Of a stretch of DNA of 64,000 nt, positions 50,332-59,797 are shown in pieces. The notes below the pieces were generated by a model, which worked only from the letters and a program-made list of their open reading frames with translations, was not told where the DNA came from and did no database searches. The position numbers were made by a program, and so were the translations under genes. The stretch comes from 66-474 sp044464225 (GTDB lineage: Bacteria > Pseudomonadota > Gammaproteobacteria > Xanthomonadales > Rhodanobacteraceae). Positions within the stretch are counted from its first letter, which is position 1; the number at the start of each line of letters is the position of its first letter. The stretch lies in assembly GCA_044464225.1 (NCBI GenBank), contig JBIQLN010000002.1, positions 279,942 through 343,941 on the forward strand, written 5' to 3'.

Positions 50332-52848
50332 ATGGCCCGTGTCATGACCGAAACCCTCTCCCGTGACGCGCTGGTGCACGCCGGCTGGTGGCGTGCGCTG
50401 TGGGGCGCGCTGCTCGAGCCGTGGATCAAGATCAAGCGGGACCCCGCGGAACCGGTGACACTGCTGGCGCCGGATACGCCCGTGGTCTACGTGATCGAGC
50501 GCAACGGCTTCTCCGACAGCCTCATCCTGGAACGTGCCTGCCGTGAAGCCGGCCTGCCGAGCCCGCTGGCGCCGGCGCCCAGCCTCGGCAAACGCCGGCA
50601 CGCGATGTTCGCGCTGCGTGGCATCGGCGGTTGGTTCCAAAGACGGCGCCGCGACCACGCGGCGCACGACAGCATCCGGCAACTGCTGCACGCATTGGAA
50701 GCCGCGCCTGATCGCAATGTGCAACTGATGCCCGTGGCGATCTACGTCGGACGCGCGCCCAACCGGCAATCGGGCTGGTTCAGCGTGTTGTTTTCCGAAA
50801 ACTGGGCGGTGGTGGGGCACTTCCGCCGGGTGCTGGCGATGCTGCTGAACGGACGCGACACCATCGTGCGCTTCTCGCCGCCGATCTCGCTGCAGGACCT
50901 GCGCGAAGAATCCGCCGACGAACGCATCGAACGCCTGCAGCGCAAACTGGCGCGGGTGTTGCGCGCACACTTCCGGCGCGTGCGCACCGCGGTGATCGGT
51001 CCGGACCTGTCGCACCGTCGCACCGTGGTCGATTCGGTTCTGAACGCGGAGAGCGTTCGCACCGCGATCGCAGCGACCGCGGCGCGCGAAAACATCCCGC
51101 ACGCCAAGGCCTGGCGACAGGCGCAGAAACTGATGGACGAAATCGCGGCGGACTACTCGCCGCCGTTCGTCCGCTCGATGTCGTTCCTCCTGTCCAATTT
51201 CTGGAACAAGTTGTACGACGGCATCGCGATGCACCACTTCGATACGCTGCGCGCGATCGCGCCGGGCTACGAAGTGGTGTACGTGCCGAGCCACCGCAGC
51301 CACGCCGACTACGTATTGCTCTCGTACCAGCTGCACATGAGCGGCGTGGTGGTGCCCCACATCGCGGCCGGCGTGAACCTCAACCTGCCGGTACTGGGCA
51401 CGTTCCTGCGCAAGGGCGGCGCGTTCTTCCTGCGCCGCAGCTTCAAGGGCAACGCGTTGTACTCGGTGATCTTCAAGGAATACATGGCGCAACTGATCGA
51501 GCGCGGCGTGCCGATCGAATACTTCGTCGAGGGCACGCGCTCGCGCACCGGCCGCCTGCTGGCGCCGCGCTTCGGGCTGCTGTCGATGACGGTGCGCGCC
51601 TTCCTGCGCGCGCCGCGACGCCCGGTGCTGTTCCAGCCGGTCTACATCGGCTACGAAAAACTGATGGAAGGCCGTGCCTACATCGGCGAACTCTCGGGGC
51701 AGAAAAAGGAAAAGGAAACCTGGCTCGCGCTGCTGCGCGGCGGGCGCAAGGCGCTGCGCCAGCACTACGGCCGCGTCACCCTGAATTTCGGCGAACCGAT
51801 CGAACTGAACGCGGTGCTGGATGTCGCCAATCCCGAGTGGCGCAACGTGGGCGACAGCCCGGACAGCAAGCCGGAATGGCTGAATCGCGCGCTGGACCGA
51901 CTGGGCGAACAGATCCTCGTCAACACCAATCGCGCGGCCGACGTGAATCCGATCAACCTGATCGCGCTGGCATTGCTCGCTTCACCCCGCCACGCGCTGG
52001 CCGAAACGGACCTGATCGCGCAGATCGAATTGATGAAGGCGATCCTGGTCGAGCTGCCGTATTCGGACCGCACCACGGTGACGCCGATGGCGCCCGCCGA
52101 CATCGTCCGCTACGCCGAACAGATGGGCTGGATCCGCCGCATCAAGCATCCGCTGGGCGACGTGCTGGCAGTCGAAGGCGAGAAGGCGGTGCTGCTTTCC
52201 TATTTCCGCAACAATGTGCTGCACCTGTTCGCCGCCGGCGCATGGGTGGCATGCTGCTTCATCAACAACCGGCGGATCGCGCGCGAGGCCGTGGTGCGGC
52301 TGGGTCGCACGGTGTATCCATTCATCCAGTCGGAACTGTTTTTGCCGTGGGACACGGACGGGTTCGCGGCGCGCATCGAGGCGCTGATCGATTTCCTGAT
52401 CGCGCGCAACCTGCTCGCCGGCGGCGAAGGGCGCCTGCTGCACCTCGCGGCCGGCCGCGAGGACGATGCCTACCAACTGCGCCTGCTCGCGCACTGCCTG
52501 CTGCAGGCCTTCGAGCGTTACTACATCGCAATCGCGGCGCTGGTGAAGAACGGGCCCCACGCGCTGACCGCCGGACAACTGGAAAACCTGTGCCAGCTTG
52601 CCGCACAGCGGCTGTCGCTGCTGTACCAGCAGAGCGCACCGGAATTCTTCGACAAGAGCCTGTTCCGCGGCTTCATCCACAAGCTGCGCGAACGGCGCAT
52701 CATCTGGACCGATGAAGATGGCAAGCTGGAGTTCGACGCGGTGCTGAACGACGTCGCCCGCGACGCACGCCTGATCCTCGCGCGCGAAGTTCGCCAGTCG
52801 ATATTGAAGATCACGCCCGACGTGGTGGCCGGCGAATCGACGGAATGA
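50332..52848 (+). CDS. plsB: Glycerol-3-phosphate 1-O-acyltransferase PlsB
   Basis: Inner-membrane enzyme that acylates position 1 of glycerol 3-phosphate, the first step of phospholipid synthesis. It has about 838 residues, family length. Acyltransferase motifs: I VPSHRSHADYVLLSY (HX4D), II GGAFFLRRSFKGN, III IEYFVEGTRSRTGR, IV RPVLFQPVYIGYEKLMEG. The start at 50332 (MARVMTETLSRD) is a compromise; 50344 is equally possible, and 50254 adds family-less residues. Confidence 0.95.
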   Translation: MARVMTETLSRDALVHAGWWRALWGALLEPWIKIKRDPAEPVTLLAPDTPVVYVIERNGFSDSLILERACREAGLPSPLAPAPSLGKRRHAMFALRGIGGWFQRRRRDHAAHDSIRQLLHALEAAPDRNVQLMPVAIYVGRAPNRQSGWFSVLFSENWAVVGHFRRVLAMLLNGRDTIVRFSPPISLQDLREESADERIERLQRKLARVLRAHFRRVRTAVIGPDLSHRRTVVDSVLNAESVRTAIAATAARENIPHAKAWRQAQKLMDEIAADYSPPFVRSMSFLLSNFWNKLYDGIAMHHFDTLRAIAPGYEVVYVPSHRSHADYVLLSYQLHMSGVVVPHIAAGVNLNLPVLGTFLRKGGAFFLRRSFKGNALYSVIFKEYMAQLIERGVPIEYFVEGTRSRTGRLLAPRFGLLSMTVRAFLRAPRRPVLFQPVYIGYEKLMEGRAYIGELSGQKKEKETWLALLRGGRKALRQHYGRVTLNFGEPIELNAVLDVANPEWRNVGDSPDSKPEWLNRALDRLGEQILVNTNRAADVNPINLIALALLASPRHALAETDLIAQIELMKAILVELPYSDRTTVTPMAPADIVRYAEQMGWIRRIKHPLGDVLAVEGEKAVLLSYFRNNVLHLFAAGAWVACCFINNRRIAREAVVRLGRTVYPFIQSELFLPWDTDGFAARIEALIDFLIARNLLAGGEGRLLHLAAGREDDAYQLRLLAHCLLQAFERYYIAIAALVKNGPHALTAGQLENLCQLAAQRLSLLYQQSAPEFFDKSLFRGFIHKLRERRIIWTDEDGKLEFDAVLNDVARDARLILAREVRQSILKITPDVVAGESTE

Positions 52849-52943
52849 CCTGCTGCGCGGGTGGCGGCGCCGACTTCATCTGAAGCCCAAAGCCACCGCG
52901 CATCCAGGCAGGGCAGGTGACAACCCCGCCGGCTCCGCCCGTG

Positions 52944-53525
52944 CTACTCGAGTTTCGCCGCGAGTCCGGCCCGCAGCGCCGGCCATTCCGATGCGAGCAT
53001 CGAATAGGTGACGGTGTCGCGGATGGTCCCGTCGTGACGCAGCTTGTGCTGCCTCAACACGCCCTCGCGCGTCGCCCCCAGGCGTTCGATCGCCTGCTGC
53101 GAACGCGTGTTGAGGATGTCGGTTTCCCAGCGCACGGAGGCGCATCGCAGCACGTCGAATGCATGGTCGAGCAGCAACAGCTTGCACCCGGTGTTGACGT
53201 GGGTGTGCTGGCGGCTCGCGCCATACCAGGTATGGCCGATCGACACCCGCGGCACGTTCCCGACGAAATCGTAGTAGCGGGTCGATCCCGCGATCGCGCC
53301 GTCGCGTTTGTCGCGCACCGCGAACGGCAGCGCATCGCCGGCAGCCCGCATCGCCAGGGCGTCCTCGACATAGGCGCGCATCGCGCCGGGCGGCGGCACG
53401 TACGTAACGCGCAGGTTCCACAACTCGCCATCCGCTGCGGCCCGTTCGAGGCCGGCGACATGCTCCAGCGCCAGCGGTTCAAGGATCACCTGGTCGTTCT
53501 GTAACGTTGCGGGCGAAAGCGGCAT
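52944..53525 (-). CDS. GNAT-family N-acetyltransferase (RimJ/RimL-like)
   Basis: A 193-residue Acetyltransf_3-type enzyme. It shows VILEPLALEHVAGLERAAAD, PFAVRDKRDGAIAGSTRYYD, VSIGHTWYGASRQHTHVNTG, KLLLLDHAFDVLRCASVRWE and NTRSQQAIERLGATREGVLR, the last being the acetyl-CoA-binding Q/N-x-x-S-x-x-A-IE-K/R-LG pattern. An alternative ATG at 53576 overlaps the DUF465 stop as ATGA and would add 17 residues. Substrate unknown. Confidence 0.88.
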   Translation of the reverse strand: MPLSPATLQNDQVILEPLALEHVAGLERAAADGELWNLRVTYVPPPGAMRAYVEDALAMRAAGDALPFAVRDKRDGAIAGSTRYYDFVGNVPRVSIGHTWYGASRQHTHVNTGCKLLLLDHAFDVLRCASVRWETDILNTRSQQAIERLGATREGVLRQHKLRHDGTIRDTVTYSMLASEWPALRAGLAAKLE

Positions 53526-53572
53526 TCGGACACGTCCACGGGTCACGCGGATGGCGGGAGGGCAAAACAGGG

Positions 53573-53782
53573 TCATGCGTCCAGGTCGGGAATCAGCTTG
53601 TTCTCGAAATACGCGATCATGTCCTTCAACTTCAACTTGCGCTTTTTCAGACGGCTCAGCTGCAACTGGTCGCAGGCTGCATCCCCGGCGAGCCTGCTGA
53701 TGGCCGCGTCGAGGTCGCGGTGTTCCTCGCGCAATTCGGTCAGGCGACGGACCAGCGTGGCGGGGTCGTTGTCGGACTGCAT
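53573..53782 (-). CDS. DUF465 (YdcH family) coiled-coil protein
   Basis: A 69-residue, strongly helical protein: LVRRLTELREEHRDLDAAIS then LQLSRLKKRKLKLKDMIAYF. The terminal LKKRKLxLKDxI sequence is the DUF465 hallmark. Function unknown. Divergent from ttcA with 46 bases between starts, and adjacent to the acetyltransferase gene. Confidence 0.9.
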   Translation of the reverse strand: MQSDNDPATLVRRLTELREEHRDLDAAISRLAGDAACDQLQLSRLKKRKLKLKDMIAYFENKLIPDLDA

Positions 53783-53828
53783 GGCGGCAGTGTAGCGCCG
53801 CGGCCGGGCACGCTAAACTGGCCCGTTC

Positions 53829-54716
53829 ATGCAAGCCGTCGAACACCCGCCCCGCATCCCCGACCGCAAGCAGGCGCACGAAGCCGCGCGCCTGGCCAAG
53901 CGCCTGCGCCATGCGGTCGGCCGTGCGATCGCCGACTACAACCTGATCGGCGACGGCGACCGGGTCATGGTGTGCCTGTCCGGCGGCAAGGATTCCTGGA
54001 CGCTGCTGGACCTGTTGCTGTCGCTCCAAACCAGGGCTCCGGTACGGTTCGAGCTTGTTGCCGTGAACCTGGACCAGAAGCAGCCGGGCTTCCCCGAACA
54101 CGTAATCCCGGATTACTGCCGCGCACGCGGCGTGCCCTTCCACGTGATCGAGCAGGACACCTACAGCGTGGTCACGCGCGTGGTGCCCGAAGGCAAGACG
54201 CTGTGCAGCCTGTGCTCGCGGTTGCGGCGCGGCGCGTTGTACGCATTTGCGGAACGCGAGGGCTTCACCAGGATCGCGCTGGGCCATCACCGCGACGACA
54301 TCCTCGCGACGTTTTTCCTGAACCTGTTCCACGGCGGCACGCTGAAGGCGATGCCGCCCAAGCTGCTTTCCGACGATGGCCGGCACGTGCTGATTCGCCC
54401 GCTCGCGTATTGTCGCGAAGCCGAGATCGCGGAGTACGCCCGACAGCGGGCATTTCCGATCATCCCCTGCAACCTGTGCGGCTCGCAGGAAAACCTGCAG
54501 CGCAAGCAGGTGCGGCGGATGCTGGAGGCGTGGGAACGCGAACAGCCCGGCCGCAGCGAGACCATGTTCCGCGCGTTGTCACACGTTGCCCCTTCGCAAC
54601 TGGCTGATACCGATCTGTTCGATTTCGCCTCTCTGGGCTCGCGCAGTGAGACGACTCCCCCCGATGCTCATGCATGGCTGGGCGGCGACAGCGCAAAATC
54701 GGATGCCGACCATTGA
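53829..54716 (+). CDS. ttcA: tRNA 2-thiocytidine biosynthesis protein TtcA
   Basis: ATP-dependent, iron-sulfur enzyme that thiolates cytidine 32 of certain tRNAs. It has 295 residues. PP-loop VCLSGGKDSWTLLDLLLSL is near residue 50. Two CxxC pairs for the cluster are visible, CSLC and CNLC(GSQENLQRKQV). GHHRDDILATFFLNLFHGG and KAMPPKLLSDDGRHVLIRPL are family sequence. The C-terminal 35 residues are not conserved. Confidence 0.96.
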   Translation: MQAVEHPPRIPDRKQAHEAARLAKRLRHAVGRAIADYNLIGDGDRVMVCLSGGKDSWTLLDLLLSLQTRAPVRFELVAVNLDQKQPGFPEHVIPDYCRARGVPFHVIEQDTYSVVTRVVPEGKTLCSLCSRLRRGALYAFAEREGFTRIALGHHRDDILATFFLNLFHGGTLKAMPPKLLSDDGRHVLIRPLAYCREAEIAEYARQRAFPIIPCNLCGSQENLQRKQVRRMLEAWEREQPGRSETMFRALSHVAPSQLADTDLFDFASLGSRSETTPPDAHAWLGGDSAKSDADH

Positions 54717-54733
54717 ACGATGCATGGTTCCCC

Positions 54734-54910
54734 TCGTCATCCCGGACGCCGCGCAGCAGCGATCCGGGCCCCAGTGGCTTTCTTGTTCGTAAAACAGGGT
54801 CGCTGGGTAGACTCGCACCGTCCGTGGCGTTCGCCCTTCGGGCCGGGCCTTCGGCGTTTGCGGTCCTGCCAACGCAGCCGGGTCCGGCCTGCGGCCGCCC
54901 GGAATGACGA
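54734..54910. repeat. Intergenic element with inverted ends (TCGTCATCCCGG type), long form
   Basis: The left end TCGTCATCCCGGACG and right end CGGGCCGCCCGGAATGACGA-like terminus (CCCGGAATGACGA) are inverted with two mismatches over 15 bases. The 177-base element fills most of the ttcA-rdgC gap. Its centre contains a second G+C-rich palindrome (CCCTTCGGGCCGGGCCTTCGG region). No ORF of note. Confidence 0.7.
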
Positions 54911-54968
54911 CAAGAAGATACGGGTTCGCCACCCATGATTCCTGATCACGACATCTCCCCGAGACCCC

Positions 54969-55892
54969 ATGTTCTTCCGCAACCTCACCCTGTTCCGCTT
55001 CTCCCCGTCCGTCGCCAAGTCGCTGAAAGACCTGGACGCAGCCCTGGCCAACCACGCCCTGCGTGCCTGTGGTCCGCTGGAACTCGCCACACGCGGCTTC
55101 GTGTCGCCGTTCGGGCCGGATTCCGAGGTCCTGAGCCATACCGTCGGAAAGGCCACCCTGGTCACCCTGGGCACCGAGGAAAAACTGCTGCCAGCGGCGG
55201 TGATCAACGCCGAGCTGGGCAAGCGCCTGCGCAAGGAAGCTGAACGCCGCGGCCGGCCGGTGGGCGGGCGCCAGCGCCGGGCCATCAAGGCCGAGGTGCT
55301 GGATACCTTGCTGCCCCAGGCCTTCGTCCGGCCGTCGCGGCTAAATGCTTGGCTGGACTCGAAAAACGGCTGGCTGGTGCTGGACACGGCCAGCCGCAAG
55401 GCCGCCGAAGCGGCCCTGACCGCCCTGCGCGAAGCGCTGGGCAGCTTTCCGGCCCAGCCGCTGGCCGCCGCCGAAACCCCGCGTGCCCTGATGACCCAGT
55501 GGCTTGGCTCTGGCAAGCTACCGTCGGGACTCACCCTCGGCGACGAGTGCGAGCTGCGCGACCCGGCCGGCGGGGCCATCATCCGCTGCCGCAAACAGGA
55601 GCTTGAAAGCGCCGAGGTGCGGGCGCATTTGAAACAGGGCAAGCAGGTGTTCCAGCTTGGCTTGCAGTTCGACGATCGCGCCAGTTTCGTGCTCGGCGAG
55701 GATCTGGTGATCCGCAAGTTGCGTTTTCTCGACGTCGTGCAGGATTCGCTCGACGCCGACGGGCGCGACTCGGCCGAAGCCGAGCTGGACGCGCGGTTTG
55801 CGCTGATGACGCTGGAACTCGAACGGGTGTTCGAGGGCTTGGAGCAGTGGTTCGGGCTGGAACGCCCCGACGAGGGCAAGAAGGCGGCATGA
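54969..55892 (+). CDS. rdgC: Recombination-associated protein RdgC
   Basis: Ring-shaped DNA-binding protein that restrains RecA. It has 307 residues, the family length. It begins MFFRNLTLFRFSPSV; later come ELATRGFVSPFG, VINAELGKRLRKEAERRGRP, DTLLPQAFVRPSRLNAWLDS, CELRDPAGGAIIRCRKQELE and FLDVVQDSLDADGRDSAEAE. The stop overlaps the next gene's start (ATGA). Confidence 0.96.
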   Translation: MFFRNLTLFRFSPSVAKSLKDLDAALANHALRACGPLELATRGFVSPFGPDSEVLSHTVGKATLVTLGTEEKLLPAAVINAELGKRLRKEAERRGRPVGGRQRRAIKAEVLDTLLPQAFVRPSRLNAWLDSKNGWLVLDTASRKAAEAALTALREALGSFPAQPLAAAETPRALMTQWLGSGKLPSGLTLGDECELRDPAGGAIIRCRKQELESAEVRAHLKQGKQVFQLGLQFDDRASFVLGEDLVIRKLRFLDVVQDSLDADGRDSAEAELDARFALMTLELERVFEGLEQWFGLERPDEGKKAA

Positions 55893-56650
55893 TTCCGCAC
55901 GGCGACTTCCTGGAATTGGCGACGGGCAAGGGCGGCACCATCAAGGTGCTGAAGGCCATGCACCCGCGCGCGCGTCGCCTGCGTTTGTCGGTCACCTCGC
56001 ACGGTGCGCGCATCTCGTATCCGCGCGGCACCCACCCCGCGCAGGTGTATGCGTTCCTGCGCGAAAACAGCGACTGGCTGGAGCGCAAGTTGTCCGAACT
56101 GCGCGTGCCGCGGCGCGGTCCGCCGCCGCTCAAGCCCGGCGTGCCCACGTTGATTCCGCTGCGCGGCGAAAGCGTCGAACTCACCTGGCGGATCAGCGAA
56201 TATCCGCGCATCGAATACCTCGGCGACGAGCTGCGCCTGCACGTGCCGCGTCCCTTCACCACGGCAATGCCCGCGGCGCGCAACCTGCTTGCCGCCTTCC
56301 TCGAGACCCACATGCGCCGCGACTTGTCGCGCTGGATGGCGCATGCCTCCGAGCGGCTCGATGCCGCACCGATGGGCCTTCGCATCAAATCGCTGAAAAG
56401 CCTCTGGGGCAGCCTCGATGCGCGCGATCGCATCACCCTCGATCTTGCGCTCGCGCTGGCCCCGCCCGCCGCGCTGCGCTACGTGTTGGTGCACGAGATG
56501 TGCCATCTGAAAGTGCGCAGCCACTCGCCACGCTTCTGGGCCCGGGTCGGCGAACTGATGCCGGGATACCAGGCCCAGCGCGACTGGCTCCGCGAACACG
56601 GCGCGATCCTCAAGGCGGAAATGGAACGGCTGATCGCGCCCCCCGCTTGA
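55889..56650 (+). CDS. YgjP-like zinc metallopeptidase (DUF45/M48-type)
   Basis: A 253-residue protein with the family zinc motif HEMCHLKVRSHSPRFW (HExxH plus downstream His) and preceding LRYVLVHEM. Upstream are RRLRLSVTSHGARISYPRGT, SLKSLWGSLDARDRITLDLA, also typical of YgjP. Substrate unknown. The ATG at 55889 overlaps the rdgC stop. Confidence 0.9.
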   Translation: MIPHGDFLELATGKGGTIKVLKAMHPRARRLRLSVTSHGARISYPRGTHPAQVYAFLRENSDWLERKLSELRVPRRGPPPLKPGVPTLIPLRGESVELTWRISEYPRIEYLGDELRLHVPRPFTTAMPAARNLLAAFLETHMRRDLSRWMAHASERLDAAPMGLRIKSLKSLWGSLDARDRITLDLALALAPPAALRYVLVHEMCHLKVRSHSPRFWARVGELMPGYQAQRDWLREHGAILKAEMERLIAPPA

Positions 56651-56759
56651 ATGCTGCGAAAAACAAGATGTCGCCATTGCGGGGCCATTGCCGGCTTCAT
56701 CGGCAATGGAAACCGGAACCCGGTGACCAGGCTGCTGGTTCGACGTGGAGACGAAAGCC

Positions 56760-56791
56760 GCTGGATCCCGGCCTGCGCCAGGACAACGGGC
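56760..56791. repeat. Partial repeat resembling the right half of the 40740 element
   Basis: CTGGATCCCGGCCTGCGCC matches CTGGGTGCCGGCTTGCGCC of the 40740-40837 element in 15 of 19 positions, but lacks the CCGGAATGACGA end. It lies in the gap between the YgjP-like gene and the convergent hydrolase gene and looks like a degraded copy. Confidence 0.35.
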
Positions 56792-56792
56792 G

Positions 56793-57779
56793 TCAGGGCA
56801 GCAACACGAAGCGCGTGATCGACTGCGCGACTTCGCGCGGTTTTTCCATGATCGACATGTGACCGCAACCGTTCAGCTCGGTGACGCCGATATTGGGTAC
56901 CTGCGTCAGCCCCGCGCGGATCGCATCCAGCGCCGACACGTCGATGATCCGGTCCTGCATGCACCATATCGCCAGCGTCGGCGCGGTGATGTCGGGCAAT
57001 TTCGACTGCAAGGCATTGCGCGCATCGGGTGCCGCGAGCTGGCGCAGCACCTTGTCGTCGAACGCGCGCTCGTTTTTCGATTTGTCGACGAATACGTCCT
57101 GGATACGCGGTGGCACGGCGGGCGGGTCGGCAAACAGCAGCGATTCGAGGTGCCTGAATTGCGCGCGATCGTCGATGTCGAACGGGCTTTTGCCGGCCTT
57201 GAGTTCGCGCACGAATCCGTTTTCCCTGAACGGCACGCCGGACGAATCGACCAGCACCAGCGTCGCCACGTCCTTCGGATACTTCGCCGCGTACAACCCC
57301 GCGATGGCGCCACCCATGGAGTGGCCGGCGATGGCGATTTCGCCGAGGTGCAGTGCATCGACGAACCCGTGCAGGCGCTCGACCTGCGCGGCATAGCCGT
57401 AGTCGGCATTCGGCAGACGCGTGGAGGCGCCCCAACCTGCAAGGTCCGGGATGATGACCCGGAAATTGCCGGTGAGATATTTCGCGGCAAGCAGCCAGTC
57501 GGCGTGCGATCCGCCGAAGCCGTGTACCAGCACCAGCGGCGGACCATTTTCCTTGCCGCCTTCGACATAGAACCAGCGCGTATCGCCGACCTGCACCGAT
57601 TCCCGGTGCAGGCCGTCGCGCCAGGTCTGCCACGCGATCGCGCCATGCAGCAACCATTGCGGCGCGATGAAGTAGACGCCCAGGCCCATCACCGCCAGCG
57701 CGATCACCACGCCGCCCAGAATCTTCAGACGGCGCGCCAGACGCGCCAGCAGCACGTCGCGGGTGGGGCTGCCAGGCAT
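56793..57779 (-). CDS. Membrane-anchored alpha/beta hydrolase
   Basis: A 328-residue protein with an N-terminal membrane segment (LGGVVIALAVMGLGVYFIAP, about 20-42), then an alpha/beta-hydrolase fold: oxyanion loop LVHGFGGSHADW, nucleophile elbow IAGHSMGGAIAGLYAAKYP (Ser), acid Asp near MQDRIID and His in NGCGHMSIMEKP. A lid region lies at about 190-255. The family includes esterases and C-C hydrolases; substrate not predictable. It is three bases downstream of the aminopeptidase gene, so co-transcribed. Confidence 0.88.
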   Translation of the reverse strand: MPGSPTRDVLLARLARRLKILGGVVIALAVMGLGVYFIAPQWLLHGAIAWQTWRDGLHRESVQVGDTRWFYVEGGKENGPPLVLVHGFGGSHADWLLAAKYLTGNFRVIIPDLAGWGASTRLPNADYGYAAQVERLHGFVDALHLGEIAIAGHSMGGAIAGLYAAKYPKDVATLVLVDSSGVPFRENGFVRELKAGKSPFDIDDRAQFRHLESLLFADPPAVPPRIQDVFVDKSKNERAFDDKVLRQLAAPDARNALQSKLPDITAPTLAIWCMQDRIIDVSALDAIRAGLTQVPNIGVTELNGCGHMSIMEKPREVAQSITRFVLLP

Positions 57780-57782
57780 CGC

Positions 57783-59669
57783 TCAGCCCCCGCTGGCTTC
57801 GGGCCCTGTCTGTTCCCGCGCGGCCCGCGTCTTCGCAAACAGCCGCTCCACTGCCATCTGCGTCAACGGGTGGTAACCGTCCTTCGCCTTCGCATACACC
57901 TTTTCGGCGTACGCGAAACCTTCCGGCGTCGCGCAGAACGCCTTGTATACGGGCATCGTGAGGTACAGGCGCCCGATCCGCGTCATGTGCTCGGCGGCGG
58001 CCGGCCACACCGACTTGTCGCCCGCCGCGATCGCGTGCACGTACCAGCGCATCCCGATTTCGGCGTTGGGCGTACCGGTGAGGTGCCATGCGGCATCGAG
58101 CTGCCGCATCTTCGCGAGCGCCGGACGGTCGGGCAGGCGGTCGAGGAAATACATCCATTCCTGCGTATTCCAGGTCTTCGCGTCCAGTTTCCCGGCCGCC
58201 AGCGTGCCGGCGAGGAACGCCGCGCGTTCCCTGTCGATGGCATCGAAGCGTGGTGAATCCGGAATCGGCGCATCCTTCGGGATGCCCGCGCCGTACACCC
58301 AGTCCTTCACCTCGTCCCAGCTCATCCTGCCGGGATACTTGTCGACGAGATTGGGCTTCAGGTAAGCCAGCATCTGCTCCGTCGTGATGCTGTGCCACTG
58401 GAAATGGTTGAAGTAACCCTTCAACCACGTGTCGAAATGCTCGCGCCCGAATTTCTGCTCCAGCGCGCGCAGGAACCACGAACCCTTGTCATAGGCGACG
58501 TCGGAAAGTTCGTCGTCGGCGTTCGTGTTGCGCGGCTGCGGCGCAAGGCGCTGCGCGTTCTCGGGCATGTCGCCGATGTTTTTTTCGAGGCTGCGGATCG
58601 CCAGCAGGTTTTCCTCGTCGGCCAGTTCCTTGCCGTACAGGGCCTCGGTGACGCGGCCTTGCACGTAGGTGGTGAAGCCTTCGTTCAACCAGCCGTCGCG
58701 CCAGGTGGCCATGGTCACGAGGTTGCCCGACCACGAATGCGCGAGTTCGTGGGCGACCAGCGACACCAGGGACTTGTCGCCGACCAGTACGGTCGGCGTC
58801 GCGAAGGTCATGTTCGGGTTTTCCATGCCGCCGAACGGGAACGACGGCGGCAGCACCAGGATGTCGTAACGACCCCAGCGGTACGGGCCGTACAGCTTCT
58901 CGGTGGTTTCGATCATCTTTTCGGTGTCTTCGAATTCGTGCGCGGCCTTCGCCACCACCGAAGGCTCGGCGTACACGGCGCTTCGCGGGCCGGTCTCGCG
59001 CACGTCGAGGTCGCCCGCGGCGATCGCCATCAGGTACGACGGGATCGGATGTTCCTGATCGAAGTCGAACGAACCATCCAGCGGATGTTTCGGATCATTC
59101 GGCGCACTCATCACCACGCGCACGTTTTCGGGTGCGGTGACGTGCGCCTTGTACGTGAAGCGGATCGCGGGCGAATCCTGCAGCGGAATCCACGAGCGCG
59201 CGTGGGTGGCTTCCGATTGCGAGAACAGGAACGGCAGCTTCTTGTCGGCGGTTTGCGCGGCGGTCAGCCATTGCAGGCCGCTTGCGCCTGGTGAGGTGGT
59301 GTAGGCGATGCGCACTTCGTGTGGATGCTTCGGCGCGGCAATGGTGAGCTTCGAACCCATGTTCGGCACGGCCGCCGCCAATTCGTACTTCAGTGGGGTG
59401 GTGCGCCCCTTGCCGTCCACCGCCTCGATCGACGCGATCTTCAGGTTCTCGGTGTCCAGCACCAGGTTCTGCGCGGCCGGATTTTTCCAATCCAGCGTCA
59501 GCGTGGCGACGCCGTCCAGTTGCTTGTGCGGAAAATCGACCTTGAGGTTCAGGTCGATGTGGTTGACGACGACTTCCTTCGGTTGCGCGTAGGAGTGTCG
59601 ATCGACGGCGGCCTGCGCGGCGACCGGCAGCACGAGCGCGCCGAGGGCGAGGGTGGGAAGCAGGCGCAT
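57783..59669 (-). CDS. M1 family metallopeptidase (aminopeptidase, leukotriene A4 hydrolase-like)
   Basis: Exported zinc aminopeptidase of 628 residues. The ATG at 59669 with GGAG upstream starts a signal peptide (LLPTLALGALVLPVAAQA). M1 motifs: exopeptidase PFGGMENPNM, zinc site VAHELAHSWSGN with the third ligand Glu in WLNEGFTTYVQG. A C-terminal helical LTA4H-type domain (about 490-628) is present. It probably acts in the periplasm on peptides. Confidence 0.94.
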   Translation of the reverse strand: MRLLPTLALGALVLPVAAQAAVDRHSYAQPKEVVVNHIDLNLKVDFPHKQLDGVATLTLDWKNPAAQNLVLDTENLKIASIEAVDGKGRTTPLKYELAAAVPNMGSKLTIAAPKHPHEVRIAYTTSPGASGLQWLTAAQTADKKLPFLFSQSEATHARSWIPLQDSPAIRFTYKAHVTAPENVRVVMSAPNDPKHPLDGSFDFDQEHPIPSYLMAIAAGDLDVRETGPRSAVYAEPSVVAKAAHEFEDTEKMIETTEKLYGPYRWGRYDILVLPPSFPFGGMENPNMTFATPTVLVGDKSLVSLVAHELAHSWSGNLVTMATWRDGWLNEGFTTYVQGRVTEALYGKELADEENLLAIRSLEKNIGDMPENAQRLAPQPRNTNADDELSDVAYDKGSWFLRALEQKFGREHFDTWLKGYFNHFQWHSITTEQMLAYLKPNLVDKYPGRMSWDEVKDWVYGAGIPKDAPIPDSPRFDAIDRERAAFLAGTLAAGKLDAKTWNTQEWMYFLDRLPDRPALAKMRQLDAAWHLTGTPNAEIGMRWYVHAIAAGDKSVWPAAAEHMTRIGRLYLTMPVYKAFCATPEGFAYAEKVYAKAKDGYHPLTQMAVERLFAKTRAAREQTGPEASGG

Positions 59670-59797
59670 GGGCGCTCCTGTCGAAAGTAAATCACGAGTA
59701 TGCCAGCGCTCCGCCCGCAACGCCCGCGCGGAAAGGACCGCCGCCGCGTTTAGCGCGCGGGCATAGAATGCGTGCTTCGCCCACGCCGGAATCGACC